This document shows positions 48,501 through 60,439 of a DNA stretch of 64,000 nt, piece after piece (the first letter of the stretch is position 1; every line of letters starts with the position of its first letter). The stretch is from Tribonema minus (lineage: Eukaryota; Sar; Xanthophyceae; Tribonematales; Tribonemataceae): NCBI GenBank assembly GCA_017506865.1, contig JAFCMP010000513.1:310001-374000 (forward strand), read 5' to 3'. Under the pieces are notes generated by a model. It was not told the DNA's origin, ran no database searches, and was given only the letters and a program-made list of their open reading frames with translations. The translations under genes and the position numbers were made by a program.

Positions 48501-50153
48501 TATACATTACTCTCAATTGGACACGCCGACCCAGCAGTTGGAGCTCAATTGCAAGTGGCGACCGCTGTCACATTCAGATATAGTGATTGCGATGTACAGC
48601 AACACGTATCTGCACAAATAAAACGAGACAGAGAGTCACAATTATCGGCAGACCGGCTGCCAACGGATCTCCCAGACATTTGAAGCAGGATTCTTTCATG
48701 GTGTTCTTGAGGACACTTGGCCACCACCATGCTCTATGGATTGCCAGCGGCTCTGTTTTGTGACCTTGCCTTGCCACCTACCCTTCCTGACATTACTGCT
48801 GTTCCACTCACGCCTGACGGCACAGGACACTCGTGGTGTTCGCTGTCATGCTTGCAACTGAGGCCGCCACGTTTATTCTGCATTGGCTTCTGCATGCTTC
48901 GCATCAGTTCATCACCTGTCTCACTGTCTCCAGTGGCTGCAGTCCTGCCTGTTTACGTTCCGCCTCGCACGCCTCCAGCATAAACTCAAACGCCTTGCCC
49001 GCGTTGTTGCGGACATACGACTCCATCTGTCCCTCCAGTTCAGCAGGGTCTGCATACAAGAGATTAAAAACAGATGACGAACACTGAGAGGAGTAAGATT
49101 CACATGACTTATATATGGTCATGCCCTTGTACGGCGATGCCTACGACCCTTGACCTGTACGCTGTGATGGTGACAGCAACCTCTCAGAGGCTTACCATAC
49201 AGAGTGCTAGCACATGACCACAAAGTGCAGTAAAATCCCTTTTCTATTGGCAGTCACCAGACCTATCATGAGCAGCGTTGCACCATCGTTTAAGCATGTC
49301 AGCACAAGCAAAGCATCATGATGCATACGAGGCACTACTCACCATCGGTACAAAGGTATGGCGCAATCTCCCAAAAGGCTACCTGCATGGCTGGGGTTTC
49401 TGTATCGCCGATAGTTCCATCAAAATCAAACAGCACTGCCACCCTCGTCTCGTCCACCTCTGGAACCAGTCCATACTCAGAGTCTACTTGCGCCGCGCTT
49501 GAACGTAGGCGAACCCTGTGATGGCAAGCGTTTCGCGAGGGGAGGATGGTGGCAGCGGCAGCTGTTGCTTGGCCATGAACACCGCTCTGCAGCAGCGAAA
49601 CAAATGGCAACACACATACAGCCTTCAAAAATAGCATGCAATGTAGAAACTTGAACACTCCGCACAAGTTGCACTTATGAGGAAGAACACAACAGTAAGT
49701 CCATCCATCGTAAGCAATGCACAGGTCATTCCCATCCGGCGACAATTTGCGACCTGTTGAGAGATGCTTAGATAGGACGTTTGCTCTTGTGATGTTAGTT
49801 GCCACGAATTAGCGAAGCACGATCAAGATGGCCGATTCTTGCACAACAGGGAATGGCATTGGCAAATCATTGTCATTGCATCGTGATTGAATCTGGTCGC
49901 ATCCTTCAAACTGGTAAGCAAATATATGCGACTTCAGTCACTGCCTCGTGTGAATTGCGTTGGCGTTGTTCATGTAGTGACCAGCAGCATGCATCAAATG
50001 CACTTGCGGACAGTACTTGCTGCACCTGTATTTTTGGAAAGCGTGTCTCACCTTCTGCAAGCTTATCGGCCGGACAGCAAACGCATCGGCCCGCCGGCAG
50101 CAACTGCGCAGGCCTGCTGTTGCAATTGCGGCCACGCAAGCGCTCCGTCGCAT
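42569..50153 (-). CDS. HAD-superfamily hydrolase (subfamily I phosphatase), probably organelle-targeted
   Basis: Nine exons in consistent phase give 386 residues: 50153-50052 (ATG), 49586-49343, 49049-48925, 47743-47606, 46342-46193, 45965-45901, 45104-45046, 44073-43892 and 42664-42569 (TAG). The intron after 45901 has a GC donor (AG|GCAAGT); the rest are GT-AG. Motif I is VAVLFDFDGTIGDTE, with Asp nucleophile and Asp acid. Motif II lies in VPFAISTTSPK, motif III is the Lys of RFKPAPDVYL, and motif IV is CIAVEDSESGVGSASNAGM. A helical cap lies between motifs I and II. Residues 1-34 (MRRSACVAAIATAGLRSCCR and on) are Arg/Ala/Ser-rich without acids, like a plastid or mitochondrial targeting peptide. 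The substrate is unknown; CbbY-like sugar phosphatases are relatives. Exon 1 overlaps a plus-strand candidate exon (50062-50223), so the start is the least certain part. Exons 1-3 lie inside the 6-kb duplication and occur again at 54958-56186. Confidence 0.85.
42698..42957 (-). mobile_element. Retroposon pair in the last HAD intron, with 11-bp target-site duplication
   Basis: The long copy (42914-42709, minus orientation) carries the family body (CCCGAGATGCCATTTGG), the 3' stem-loop and the AATTAATAAAAA tail. It is flanked on both sides by AGGTCATGTAC (42698-42708 and 42915-42925). A second, very short 3'-end copy follows at 42926-42957. It lies antisense to nothing and in the same sense as the HAD transcript, inside the intron between the last two exons. 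Confidence 0.8.
43508..43898. repeat. Two tandem-repeat blocks in a HAD intron
   Basis: The first block (43508-43640) is two near-identical 66-bp units containing CCCACAAACAGTCCCTGAAA and CGACACATCGGTGCTCACC. The second (about 43711-43898) is two looser units of about 93 bp starting GGAATGCTCGCTTTCTGA or GGAATGCTCGCTCTCTGA. The second unit ends at the donor of the exon at 44073-43892. Confidence 0.75.
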
Positions 50154-51388
50154 CTCCGTGCCGCTCCTGTCGAGTGTCACGTACAGACAATTGGTGCGTC
50201 AACTGTCGGAGTTGAAGAAAGAGGTGAACTTTGCGTCGATGTGAGAACAGCTTTTTTGGCTAGGAACTTCCTAGTGCCACCGCCACCACCGCCGCCGCAT
50301 CGTATTTACAGGCCGACTGCTCAGTGGCAAAACACCTATGCCACCTGGTGCAAACACGACGCTGTTTCGGCACATTACTGCGCAACAGTTACAGGCTACA
50401 CGAGAGAGGGAGAGGCTGTGCGGCTTTTTGAGGGTTGCATCAGGTACGTTCATCTGCAGTCAGTGGCCATGAATTTCGCCAGTGACTCAAGCAGCGACGC
50501 TTGTGCATTAGCCTCTTTCGCACAGAAATAAAAGAAAATGTGTCTGTCGTTTCTCGTGATGCATCGCGCAGTGTGATGAATGCTCCTCTGTTCGGTGCTA
50601 GTTGACTCGGTGCCAGGTGTCTGAAGGTGATGGTACAATGCCAGAGCTGCTGATGCATGCCTAGGGTCCAAAAGTGAGTGCTCTGTTGTCCTCACTTACA
50701 GAGTGAACGTTTGTTGCAGGTGGACGCTCATGGCTTAGACTGGCAGGACTTGGACATGCGACAGCTCCATATTGGCTTTTTCGGTCAACGGCTGTGCGCT
50801 AATACAACTTATTCAAGGGGGAGTGCGTCGACGTTGCTTGAGGTGAGTTTAGTTTGTGCATCTGTGGGGCCTGTGTTGTTGTCGACCTCCCCTTCTCTTG
50901 CTCAAGAGATTGTTGTAGGACCAGTCAGGTATTCGTGGACCTGTGCCTCGGCATCCAAGCTACTCTGCTCGGGACCGGCGGCATGCAAGTCCATCACTTC
51001 ATGATGCTTTGAGTAGCACTTGAGTGAGTATGTACCTAGTGCTCGAGCTCGATCTGGGGCGTTTACTGGCCCACCACGTATGCAAGCCCTACATGCCCAG
51101 GCACAGGTTTTGATCGCATCGCATTATCCTCAAAGTATCGGGGCGCTTTGGTGCCAGAGCTGTTATGTCGTCAGGCCCGCTCTTCACTGCTGCTTGGACG
51201 TGGTCAATTCTTACACGACCAGTGCTTCCCATATCGTTGCTACCGACTCATTAGTCTACACCTTTGCATTGATCTTTTTTTTTTGTGATGACACATCAGG
51301 TTCACTTGCTAGAGTCCTTATAGCGACTGGTCCAGCAGCGGATGATGTAGCACTTGAAGTGCCTGTTTTCTGGCAGACGCAGGCTTGA
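50062..51388 (+). CDS. Unidentified plus-strand gene, copy 1 (partial model)
   Basis: Five exons have good splice sites. 50062-50223 reads ARRQQLRRPAVAIAATQALR and RQLSELKKE. 50264-50347 reads ELPSATATTAAASYLQADCS. 50720-50842 reads VDAHGLDWQDLDMRQLHIGF then FGQRLCANTTYSRG. 51107-51202 reads FDRIALSSKYRGALVPELLC. 51300-51388 reads ARVLIATGPAADDVALEVPV then FWQTQA and TGA. The first three are in phase, and the last two are in phase with each other, but the link between the groups (after 50842) is unresolved. The start was not found. The family is not recognised. The first exon overlaps HAD exon 1 on the opposite strand, so one of the two may be wrong. Confidence 0.5.
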
Positions 51389-52000
51389 ACACGCTGCACG
51401 TGCATGTCTTTTGTATCTATATACCCCCCTCCCAGGCTGCACAGATCACGGTCGGCACGTGCGGAAGGACAGGGACGGAGAAGGGGGGGCGGCGGGGGGG
51501 GAGGGGGGGAAGGGGGACAGAAACTTGGGCGAGCGTCTGGGGTGACGCTCCAAGCACGCTCGGGCACGGCCCTGCGATGAGCTTCTTGAGGTACGCAAGT
51601 GCACATGCGCAAGATCGGCGATTGATGTGCCCATTGCAACAGCACCATGCCGCGGCGTGCTTCCTGGTATATACGTCATCTGCAGTTGAACTGTGGTTAG
51701 GATGCTCTTGCTGCCGCTTCATTTGATCGCCCTGCAAGGCGCTGAGCCCACTGTGAATGACAGCAGCAATTGCTTCCTGATCCGGGACATGATGGTGCAT
51801 GTGATTGAACTCCAGTGATATAAACAGACCAAGTGGTATGCGCAGGGTGCAGCTCATTCCATGGAGAAGTTGGGGCAGCAATCGCCGCCTAAACATCTTG
51901 GAATCTGCCACTGATGCGCTATGGACCTTCCACGCACTTGCTGTGAAGTATCATTGTTGAACACCAGTTGTCTTGACTGCACTGTACGCATTGTGGTCTT

Positions 52001-52464
52001 CTACTCAACCGCTCTACTTGCACCACTTGCAGGCGCGTCACCAGCTGTAGCATCACCAGCTGTGTGTCTGCCCGCTGCTGGGATGACCCTTTGTTCGTCA
52101 TTGCCACCACATGAATTGCGTTCAGCCAGCTCTGCAGCTTCTCGGCCGAAAATACATGCTTCCACTAGAAGGCACATGCAGTGAGTTCAAGCTTTCCGTT
52201 TTGTGTCTGCTCGCTGCCTGAAGCAGATCAGTTGCTGGATCAGGGACTCCGGCACTGCGGCAAAGTGCCTTCTCTCCTGCCCCGCTGAACTCACCATTGA
52301 GGTGTTGGATCGCATTACCAGGGGAGTGCTTGAGGAGTGGCATCATGTTGCCCAAACCTGTGTAATATGATATGTTTGTGGAGCATTGTGCAAGCACCAC
52401 GTTCCACCAGGTCTGTTGCGGCGTTCACTTCCAGAGATTCTTTGGCGTGAATCTTCACGACTCT
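52001..52464 (-). CDS. Unidentified minus-strand gene, last three exons, copy 1
   Basis: Exons 52464-52398, 52357-52295 and 52140-52001 (TAG) are in phase. They read RVVKIHAKESLEVNAATDLV, then ERGLGNMMPLLKHSPGNAIQ, then EAAELAERNSCGGNDEQRVI and a small-residue tail ending SGASRAVE. Introns are very short (40 and 154 bases). The N-terminal part probably lies further right in the unit, but I could not trace it. It converges on the plus-strand gene ending at 51388. The family is not recognised; the peptide looks helical. Confidence 0.55.
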
Positions 52465-52960
52465 CTACTCAGGTCACTGAGTGAGTGAGGCGTGTGTGAA
52501 GAGGGCATACCACGGTGCTAGCCATACCAGCGCGTTGCGTGCCAGCAGGCAGGGCACGCAACAGCCCGGGCCGCTGCATTGAAGTTTGCTGTGCATCGGT
52601 CGTCGGCCGCATGCAGGTCCATTAACGCTCAAGCCTTGAGTAGCGCCTGCGAACAGGTAGGTTCAACTGACTTCTGTACCTGCTGGCTTCCGAGGCGAGC
52701 GTGACATTCTTCAGTTACCGGTTTCGCGCCTATGCGCTTTACGTTTCTGGGGCGGTGGGGTGACTGAGCTGATTTCAATCGGGGGCCCCCACTCTGCAGC
52801 TACGACCGGCGGGCAAACTTGTGCGCTGCTAATTTATCAGGTGTGTCTGGCCCAGGATTTGGTGACAATGGTGAGCGCGCTCGACAGTGCTTTGCGCATT
52901 ATGAATGACGTATTCCGTGATTTCCCCTTCTCATAACTTGTGTCTGTCTTTGTGTTTGGA

Positions 52961-52996
52961 CCCCCCCCCCCAGCGCTGAGGGGGGGGGGGGGGGGG
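52961..52996. repeat. C-tract/G-tract hairpin, copy 1
   Basis: Eleven C, then AGCGCTGA, then seventeen G: a hairpin with a self-complementary AGCGCT centre. The second copy (58993-59027) has ten C. Such a structure is prone to length change and polymerase stalling. Confidence 0.85.
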
Positions 52997-53276
52997 AGGC
53001 TCAGCTGCGCTGGCAGCAAGCAGCCTGGCGAGCGCTGGTGCAGCAGTACTGAGCAGTGCTGATGGCTGGTGGTGGTCCTACGGCACTGTGGTCTGGTCTA
53101 CAGAGAGGTACGTGAGGTGTGTGTGAGCTGACATTGTTGAAGTGGCCATGCACAACTGTTGTGTTGCCACAGCACACCTCAACCCCACTGTGGTATCATA
53201 TGTCTGTCCACATAGTGCCTCCACAGAGCTACGACGTGGTTAGTGGTGCTGTTCACTGGGCCTGTTGACCTATGCA

Positions 53277-53636
53277 TTACAATGCTTCTTTGGCAGTTTG
53301 CTCGCTTGGCCTTTCATCATGCGGCCGATATGAATGGATCTTTGGGCCATTGTAAGCACGTCGGCTATTGTGCATTGTGCTGGTCTTGTCAGGAAGCACA
53401 CGAGATTGTGTACTGACTCTCCTCATGTTGACTACTTTGCGCTTCTTGTTTGTTGCAGCGAGGCGGGTCTTGGGTCTGGGCTTCTCTGGAGCGCTGCTGT
53501 GTTGTAGCAGCTGAGAGGTTAGACTAGCTGACAAAGATGGGGGGTACCCACATACAGTTTGCGCACCTGCTGCTCGTTGTAGAGGCGAGCGCCATTGGGT
53601 CTTCAGGGGGGGGGCACAACACTTAGGGCACTTCAA
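53277..53636 (-). CDS. Small ORF, 119 codons, doubtful
   Basis: Opens with ATG and MKCPKCCAPPLKTQWRSPLQ, and contains a basic patch TNKKRKVVNMRR. A CxxC pair could bind metal but there is no matching second pair. Its perfect copy at 59308-59667 only reflects the duplication. There is no splice or family support. Confidence 0.2.
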   Translation of the reverse strand: MKCPKCCAPPLKTQWRSPLQRAAGAQTVCGYPPSLSASLTSQLLQHSSAPEKPRPKTRLAATNKKRKVVNMRRVSTQSRVLPDKTSTMHNSRRAYNGPKIHSYRPHDERPSEQTAKEAL

Positions 53637-54957
53637 GAGCCTCTTCCAGTTGAAGTTGAGAAACAGTTCTGCCTGCCTGTGCTGGCATACGGGCTAAAAA
53701 AGTTCCTTTAGTGTAATGATGCGGAGGTCATTGCACGTGTCATTCATGTCGCAAGGCGTATCTTGGTTCATGTCGTGTCCGGCTGCATTGCTTTCACCTG
53801 TGCTGCCCGCTTGTCTTGCGCATTGAATGTATTGCATTAGCTATAGATGTGTCACTGTATGCGCATGTGCCTGATCAAACCGGCATTGCATGCTGTGTTG
53901 GATGCCTTTGCTGCTACAGCTATTGATATCGAGGCATGCATTTTTGGTTCAATATTCTACACCCCATCTGCGTCTGTATACTCCGTCTGCCTGCATAAGC
54001 AGCGATTGCGTCTCAAAGCAGCTTTTACTTGTCACTCTCACATGGTTGCTGAACAATTTTTTTCATGTCTGCTGCGGAGCATGCCTGATGTGTGGGGGAC
54101 TCGAAATGGTGTTGTGTATGAATATGTGCATGCATCACGTCAAGCCGCTTGAAGCATGGCACAATCGCCGGTTCTTCGTGCCACCAAACTATCTGATGGT
54201 GCACATGTGCAATGACTGAACAGTGCAACAAAGTTCTCGTGAGCTTGGGACCCAGCGCTTGCATCGTAGTATGGCAGTGCACTTCTTTTGCCAAGAAAAT
54301 CACAAGATGCAGCAGCTGGGAGAAATGTTCAGCGTGTTTGAGAATTCCATCAACATGTAGATGGTACAGAACATCTTCTGCATATGCTATCGTAGCCGTT
54401 GGAGCATAAGAACAGCGCCACTAGGCCTGCTGCCCCCACCCTCTCCCCCTGATGGGCTCACAAATTGAGTCACAATCGCACCTATTGACATGGTAGGCGC
54501 TCTGTGCACCATAGAATGGAGGCCTCGAGATCCGAACATGTTGCAGCTGTAGTCGCTGGCAGCATTGTGAGCTGCCACTGCGCCAGCTGCCCTCCCCCGG
54601 GCCTTCTGATGGGCGGACACGGGACGAGCACTGTGCACGTATCTGCACAAATAAAACGAGACAGAGAGTCACAATTATCGGCAGACCGGCTGCCAACGGA
54701 TCTCCCAGACATTTGAAGCAGGTTTCTTTCATGGTGTTCTTGAGGACACTTGGCCACCACCATGCTCTATGGATTGCCAGCGGCTCTGTTTTGTGACCTT
54801 GCCTTGCCACCTACCCTTCCTGACATTACTGCTGTTCCACTCACGCCTGACGGCACAGGACACTCGTGGTGTTCGCTGTCATGCTTGCAACTGAGGCCGC
54901 CACGTTTATTCTGCATTGGCTTCTGCATGCTTCGCATCAGTTCATCACCTGTCTCAC

Positions 54958-56186
54958 TGTCTCCAGTGGCTGCAGTCCTGCCTGTTTACGTTCCGCCTCG
55001 CACGCCTCCAGCATAAACTCAAACGCCTTGCCCGCGTTGTTGCGGACATACGACTCCATCTGTCCCTCCAGTTCAGCAGGGTCTGCATACAAGAGATTAA
55101 AAACAGATGACGAACACTGAGAGGAGTAAGATTCACATGACTTATATATGGTCATGCCCTTGTACGGCGATGCCTACGACCCTTGACCTGTACGCTGTGA
55201 TGGTGACAGCAACCTCTCAGAGGCTTACCATACAGAGTGCTAGCACATGACCACAAAGTGCAGTAAAATCCCTTTTCTATTGGCAGTCACCAGACCTATC
55301 ATGAGCAGCGTTGCACCATCGTTTAAGCATGTCAGCACAAGCAAAGCATCATGATGCATACGAGGCACTACTCACCATCGGTACAAAGGTATGGCGCAAT
55401 CTCCCAAAAGGCTACCTGCATGGCTGGGGTTTCTGTATCGCCGATGGTTCCATCAAAATCAAACAGCACTGCCACCCTCGTCTCGTCCACCTCTGGAACC
55501 AGTCCATACTCAGAGTCTACTTGCGCCGCGCTTGAACGTAGGCGAACCCTGTGATGGCAAGCGTTTCGCGAGGGGAGGATGGTGGCAGCGGCAGCTGCTG
55601 CTTGGCCATGAACACCGCTCTGCAGCAGCGAAACAAATGGCAACACACATACAGCCTTCAAAAATAGCATGCAATGTAGAAACTTGAACACTCCGCACAA
55701 GTTGCACTTATGAGGAAGAACACAACAGTAAGTCCATCCATCGTAAGCAATGCACAGGTCATTCCCATCCGGCGACAATTTGCGACCTGTTGAGAGATGC
55801 TTAGATAGGACGTTTGCTCTTGTGATGTTAGTTGCCACGAATTAGCGAAGCACGATCAAGATGGCCGATTCTTGCACAACAGGGAATGGCATTGGCAAAT
55901 CATTGTCATTGCATCGTGATTGAATCTGGTCGCATCCTTCAAACTGGTAAGCAAATATATGCGACTTCAGTCACTGCCTCGTGTGAGTTGAGTTGGCGTA
56001 GTTCATGTAGTGACCAGCAGCATGCATCAAATGCACTTGCGGACAGTACTTGCTGCACCTGTATTTTTGGAAAGCGTGTCTCACCTTCTGCAAGCTTATC
56101 GGCCGGACAGCAAACGCATCGGCCCGCCGGCAGCAACTGCGCAGGCCTGCTGTTGCAATTGCGGCCACGCAAGCGCTCCGTCGCAT
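54958..56186 (-). pseudogene. HAD hydrolase 5' end, second copy (exons 1-3 only)
   Basis: Repeats the presumed targeting exon (56186-56085), the motif I exon (55619-55376, with DFDGTIGDTE intact) and the third exon (55082-54958). The downstream exons with motifs II-IV are not in this unit, so this copy cannot make the enzyme alone. A transcript from its promoter could run into unit 1 and splice either into the exons there or directly to exon 4, so it may act as an alternative first-exon set rather than a dead fragment. Confidence 0.8.
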
Positions 56187-57420
56187 CTCCGTGCCGCTCC
56201 TGTCGAGTGTCACGTACAGACAATTGGTGCGTCAACTGTCGGAGTTGAAGAAAGAGGTGAACTTTGCGTCGATGTGAAAACAGCTTTTTTGGCTAGGAAC
56301 TTCCTAGTGCCACCGCCACCACCGCCGCCGCATCGTATTTACAGGCCGACTGCTCAGTGGCAAAACACCTATGCCACCTGGTGCAAACACGACGCTTTTT
56401 CGGCACATTACTGCGCAACAGTTACAGGCTACACGAGAGAGGGAGAGGCTGTGCGGCTTTTTGAGGGTTGCATCAGGTACGTTCATCTGCAGTCAGTGGC
56501 CATGAATTTTGCCAGTGACTCAAGCAGCGACGCTTGTGCATTAGCCTCTTTCGCACAGAAATAAAAGAAAATGTGTCTGTCTGTCGTTTCTCGTGATGCA
56601 TCGCGCAGTGTGATGAATGCTCCTCTGTTCGGTGCTAGTTGACTCGGTGCCAGGTGTCTGAAGGTGATGGTACAATGCCAGAGCTGCTGATGCATGCCTA
56701 GGGTCCAAAAGTGAGTGCTCTGTTGTCCTCACTTACAGAGTGAACGTTTGTTGCAGGTGGACGCTCATGGCTTAGACTGGCAGGACTTGGACATGCGACA
56801 GCTCCATATTGGCTTTTTCGGTCAACGGCTGTGCGCTAATACAACTTATTCAAGGGGGAGTGCGTCGACGTTGCTTGAGGTGAGTTTAGTTTGTGCATCT
56901 GTGGGGCCTGTGTTGTTGTCGACCTCCCCTTCTCTTGCGCAAGAGATTGTTGTAGGACCAGTCAGGTATTCGTGGACCTGTGCCTCGGCATCCAAGCTAC
57001 TCTGCTCGGGACCGGCGGCATGCAAGTCAATCACTATGCTTTGAGTAGCACTTGAGTGAGTATGTACCTAGTGCTCGAGCTCGATCTGGGGCGTTTACTG
57101 GCCCACCACGTATGCAAGCCCTACATGCCCAGGCACAGGTTTTGATCGCATCGCATTATCCTCAAAGTATCGGGGCGCTTTGGTGCCAGAGCTGTTATGT
57201 CGTCAGGCCCGCTCTTCACTGCTGCTTGGACGTGGTCAATTCTTACACGACCAGTGCTTCCCATATCGTTGCTACCGACTCATTAGTCTACACCTTTGCA
57301 TTGATCTTTTTTTTTTGTGATGACACATCAGGTTCACTTGCTAGAGTCCTTATAGCGACTGGTCCAGCAGCGGATGATGTAGCACTTGAAGTGCCTGTTT
57401 TCTGGCAGACGCAGGCTTGA
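56095..57420 (+). CDS. Unidentified plus-strand gene, copy 2 (partial model)
   Basis: Second copy of the gene at 50062-51388, exons at about 56095-56256, 56297-56380, 56757-56879, 57139-57234 and 57332-57420. Between units the changes fall mainly in the introns: a 4-base insertion upstream of the third exon and a 5-base loss after it. That mildly supports the exon calls. Confidence 0.5.
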
Positions 57421-58032
57421 ACACGCTGCACGTGCATGTCTTTTGTATCTATATACCCCCCTCCCAGGCTGCACAGATCACGGTCGGCACGTGCGGAAGG
57501 ACAGGGACGGAGAAGGGGGGGCGGCGGGGGGGGAGGGGGGGAAGGGGGACAGAAACTTGGGCGAGCGTCTGGGGTGACGCTCCAAGCACGCTCGGGCACG
57601 GCCCTGCGATGAGCTTCTTGAGGTACGCAAGTGCACATGCGCAAGATCGGCGATTGATGTGCCCATTGCAACAGCACCATGCCGCGGCGTGCTTCCTGGT
57701 ATATACGTCATCTGCAGTTGAACTGTGGTTAGGATGCTCTTGCTGCCGCTTCATTTGATCGCCCTGCAAGGCGCTGAGCCCACTGTGAATGACAGCAGCA
57801 ATTGCTTCCTGATCCGGGACATGATGGTGCATGTGATTGAACTCCAGTGATATAAACAGACCAAGTGGTATGCGCAGGGTGCAGCTCATTCCATGGAGAA
57901 GTTGGGGCAGCAATCGCCGCCTAAACATCTTGGAATCTGCCACTGATGCGCTATGGACCTTCCACGCACTTGCTGTGAAGTATCATTGTTGAACACCAGT
58001 TGTCTTGACTGCACTGTACGCATTGTGGTCTT

Positions 58033-58496
58033 CTACTCAACCGCTCTACTTGCACCACTTGCAGGCGCGTCACCAGCTGTAGCATCACCAGCTGTGTGTC
58101 TGCCCGCTGCTGGGATGACCCTTTGTTCGTCATTGCCACCACATGAATTGCGTTCAGCCAGCTCTGCAGCTTCTCGGCCGAAAATACATGCTTCCACTAG
58201 AAGGCACATGCAGTGAGTTCAAGCTTTCCGTTTTGTGTCTGCTCGCTGCCTGAAGCAGATCAGTTGCTGGATCAGGGACTCCGGCACTGCGGCAAAGTGC
58301 CTTCTCTCCTGCCCCGCTGAACTCACCATTGAGGTGTTGGATCGCATTACCAGGGGAGTGCTTGAGGAGTGGCATCATGTTGCCCAAACCTGTGTAATAT
58401 GATATGTTTGTGGAGCATTGTGCAAGCACCACGTTCCACCAGGTCTGTTGCGGCGTTCACTTCCAGAGATTCTTTGGCGTGAATCTTCACGACTCT
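58033..58496 (-). CDS. Unidentified minus-strand gene, last three exons, copy 2
   Basis: Second copy of 52001-52464, with exons 58496-58430, 58389-58327 and 58172-58033. I saw no difference between the copies in these exons. Confidence 0.55.
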
Positions 58497-58992
58497 CTAC
58501 TCAGGTCACTGAGTGAGTGAGGCGTGTGTGAAGAGGGCATACCACGGTGCTAGCCATACCAGCGCGTTGCGTGCCAGCAGGCAGGGCACGCAACAGCCCG
58601 GGCCGCTGCATTGAAGTTTGCTGTGCATCGGTCGTCGGCCGCATGCAGGTCCATTAACGCTCAAGCCTTGAGTAGCGCCTGCGAACAGGTAGGTTCAACT
58701 GACTTCTGTACCTGCTGGCTTCCGAGGCGAGCGTGACATTCTTCAGTTACCGGTTTCGCGCCTATGCGCTTTACGTTTCTGGGGCGGTGGGGTGACTGAG
58801 CTGATTTCAATCGGGGGCCCCCACTCTGCAGCTACGACCGGCGGGCAAACTTGTGCGCTGCTAATTTATCAGGTGTGTCTGGCCCAGGATTTGGTGACAA
58901 TGGTGAGCGCGCTCGACAGTGCTTTGCGCATTATGAATGACGTATTCCGTGATTTCCCCTTCTCATAACTTGTGTCTGTCTTTGTGTTTGGA

Positions 58993-59027
58993 CCCCCCCC
59001 CCAGCGCTGAGGGGGGGGGGGGGGGGG
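58993..59027. repeat. C-tract/G-tract hairpin, copy 2
   Basis: Ten C, AGCGCTGA, seventeen G. It differs from copy 1 by one C. Confidence 0.85.
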
Positions 59028-60439
59028 AGGCTCAGCTGCGCTGGCAGCAAGCAGCCTGGCGAGCGCTGGTGCAGCAGTACTGAGCAGTGCTGATGGCTGG
59101 TGGTGGTCCTACGGCACTGTGGTCTGGTCTACAGAGAGGTACGTGAGGTGTGTGTGAGCTGACATTGTTGAAGTGGCCATGCACAACTGTTGTGTTGCCA
59201 CAGCACACCTCAACCCCACTGTGGTATCATATGTCTGTCCACATAGTGCCTCCACAGAGCTACGACGTGGTTAGTGGTGCTGTTCACTGGGCCTGTTGAC
59301 CTATGCATTACAATGCTTCTTTGGCAGTTTGCTCGCTTGGCCTTTCATCATGCGGCCGATATGAATGGATCTTTGGGCCATTGTAAGCACGTCGGCTATT
59401 GTGCATTGTGCTGGTCTTGTCAGGAAGCACACGAGATTGTGTACTGACTCTCCTCATGTTGACTACTTTGCGCTTCTTGTTTGTTGCAGCGAGGCGGGTC
59501 TTGGGTCTGGGCTTCTCTGGAGCGCTGCTGTGTTGTAGCAGCTGAGAGGTTAGACTAGCTGACAAAGATGGGGGGTACCCACATACAGTTTGCGCACCTG
59601 CTGCTCGTTGTAGAGGCGAGCGCCATTGGGTCTTCAGGGGGGGGGCACAACACTTAGGGCACTTCAAGAGCCTCTTCCAGTTGAAGTTGAGAAACAGTTC
59701 TGCCTGCCTGTGCTGGCATACGGGCTAAAAAAGTTCCTTTAGTGTAATGATGCGGAGGTCATTGCACGTGTCATTCATGTCGCAAGGCGTATCTTGGTTC
59801 ATGTCGTGTCCGGCTGCATTGCTTTCACCTGTGCTGCCCGCTTGTCTTGCGCATTGAATGTATTGCATTAGCTATAGATGTGTCACTGTATGCGCATGTG
59901 CCTGATCAAACCGGCATTGCATGCTGTGTTGGATGCCTTTGCTGCTACAGCTATTGATATCGAGGCATGCATTTTTGGTTCAATATTCTACACCCCATCT
60001 GCGTCTGTATACTCCGTCTGCCTGCATAAGCAGCGATTGCGTCTCAAAGCAGCTTTTACTTGTCACTCTCACATGGTTGCTGAACAATTTTTTTCATGTC
60101 TGCTGCGGAGCATGCCTGATGTGTGGGGGACTCGAAATGGTGTTGTGTATGAACATGTGCATGCATCACGTCAAGCCGCTTGAAGCATGGCACAATCGCC
60201 GGTTCTTCGTGCCACCAAACTATCTGATGGTGCACATGTGCAATGACTGAACAGTGCAACAAAGTTCTCGTGAGCTTGGGACCCAGCGCTTGCATCGTAG
60301 TATGGCAGTGCACTTCTTTTGCCAAGAAAATCACAAGATGCAGCAGCTGGGAGAAATGTTCAGCGTGTTTGAGAATTCCATCAACATGTAGATGGTACAG
60401 AACATCTTCTGCATATGCTATCGTAGCCGTTGGAGCATA

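Larger units (their letters stand above)
48603..54635. repeat. Tandem duplication, unit 1 (6,033 bp)
   Basis: This segment recurs head-to-tail at 54636-60667. The start is CACGTATCTGCACAAATAAA (48603 and 54636) and the end is GGGACGAGCACTGTG before the break. By eye I count roughly 15-20 differences over 6 kb: single-base changes, a 4-base insertion near 50.54 kb, a 5-base loss near 50.99 kb and C-tract length. That is about 99.7 percent identity. Only two bases (CA) are shared at the junction. It contains HAD exons 1-3, a plus-strand gene and the 3' exons of a minus-strand gene. Confidence 0.95.

Noticed and set aside
51417-51911. Minus-strand frame of 164 codons in both duplication units
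   Set aside because: The gene to its right ends at 52001 with an in-phase stop, and this frame has no acceptor in phase. Its presence in both units only reflects the duplication.
53847-54152. Plus-strand 101-codon frame and its copy at 59878-60183
   Set aside because: Starts with ATG but shows no family feature, splice context or codon bias; copy identity comes from the duplication.
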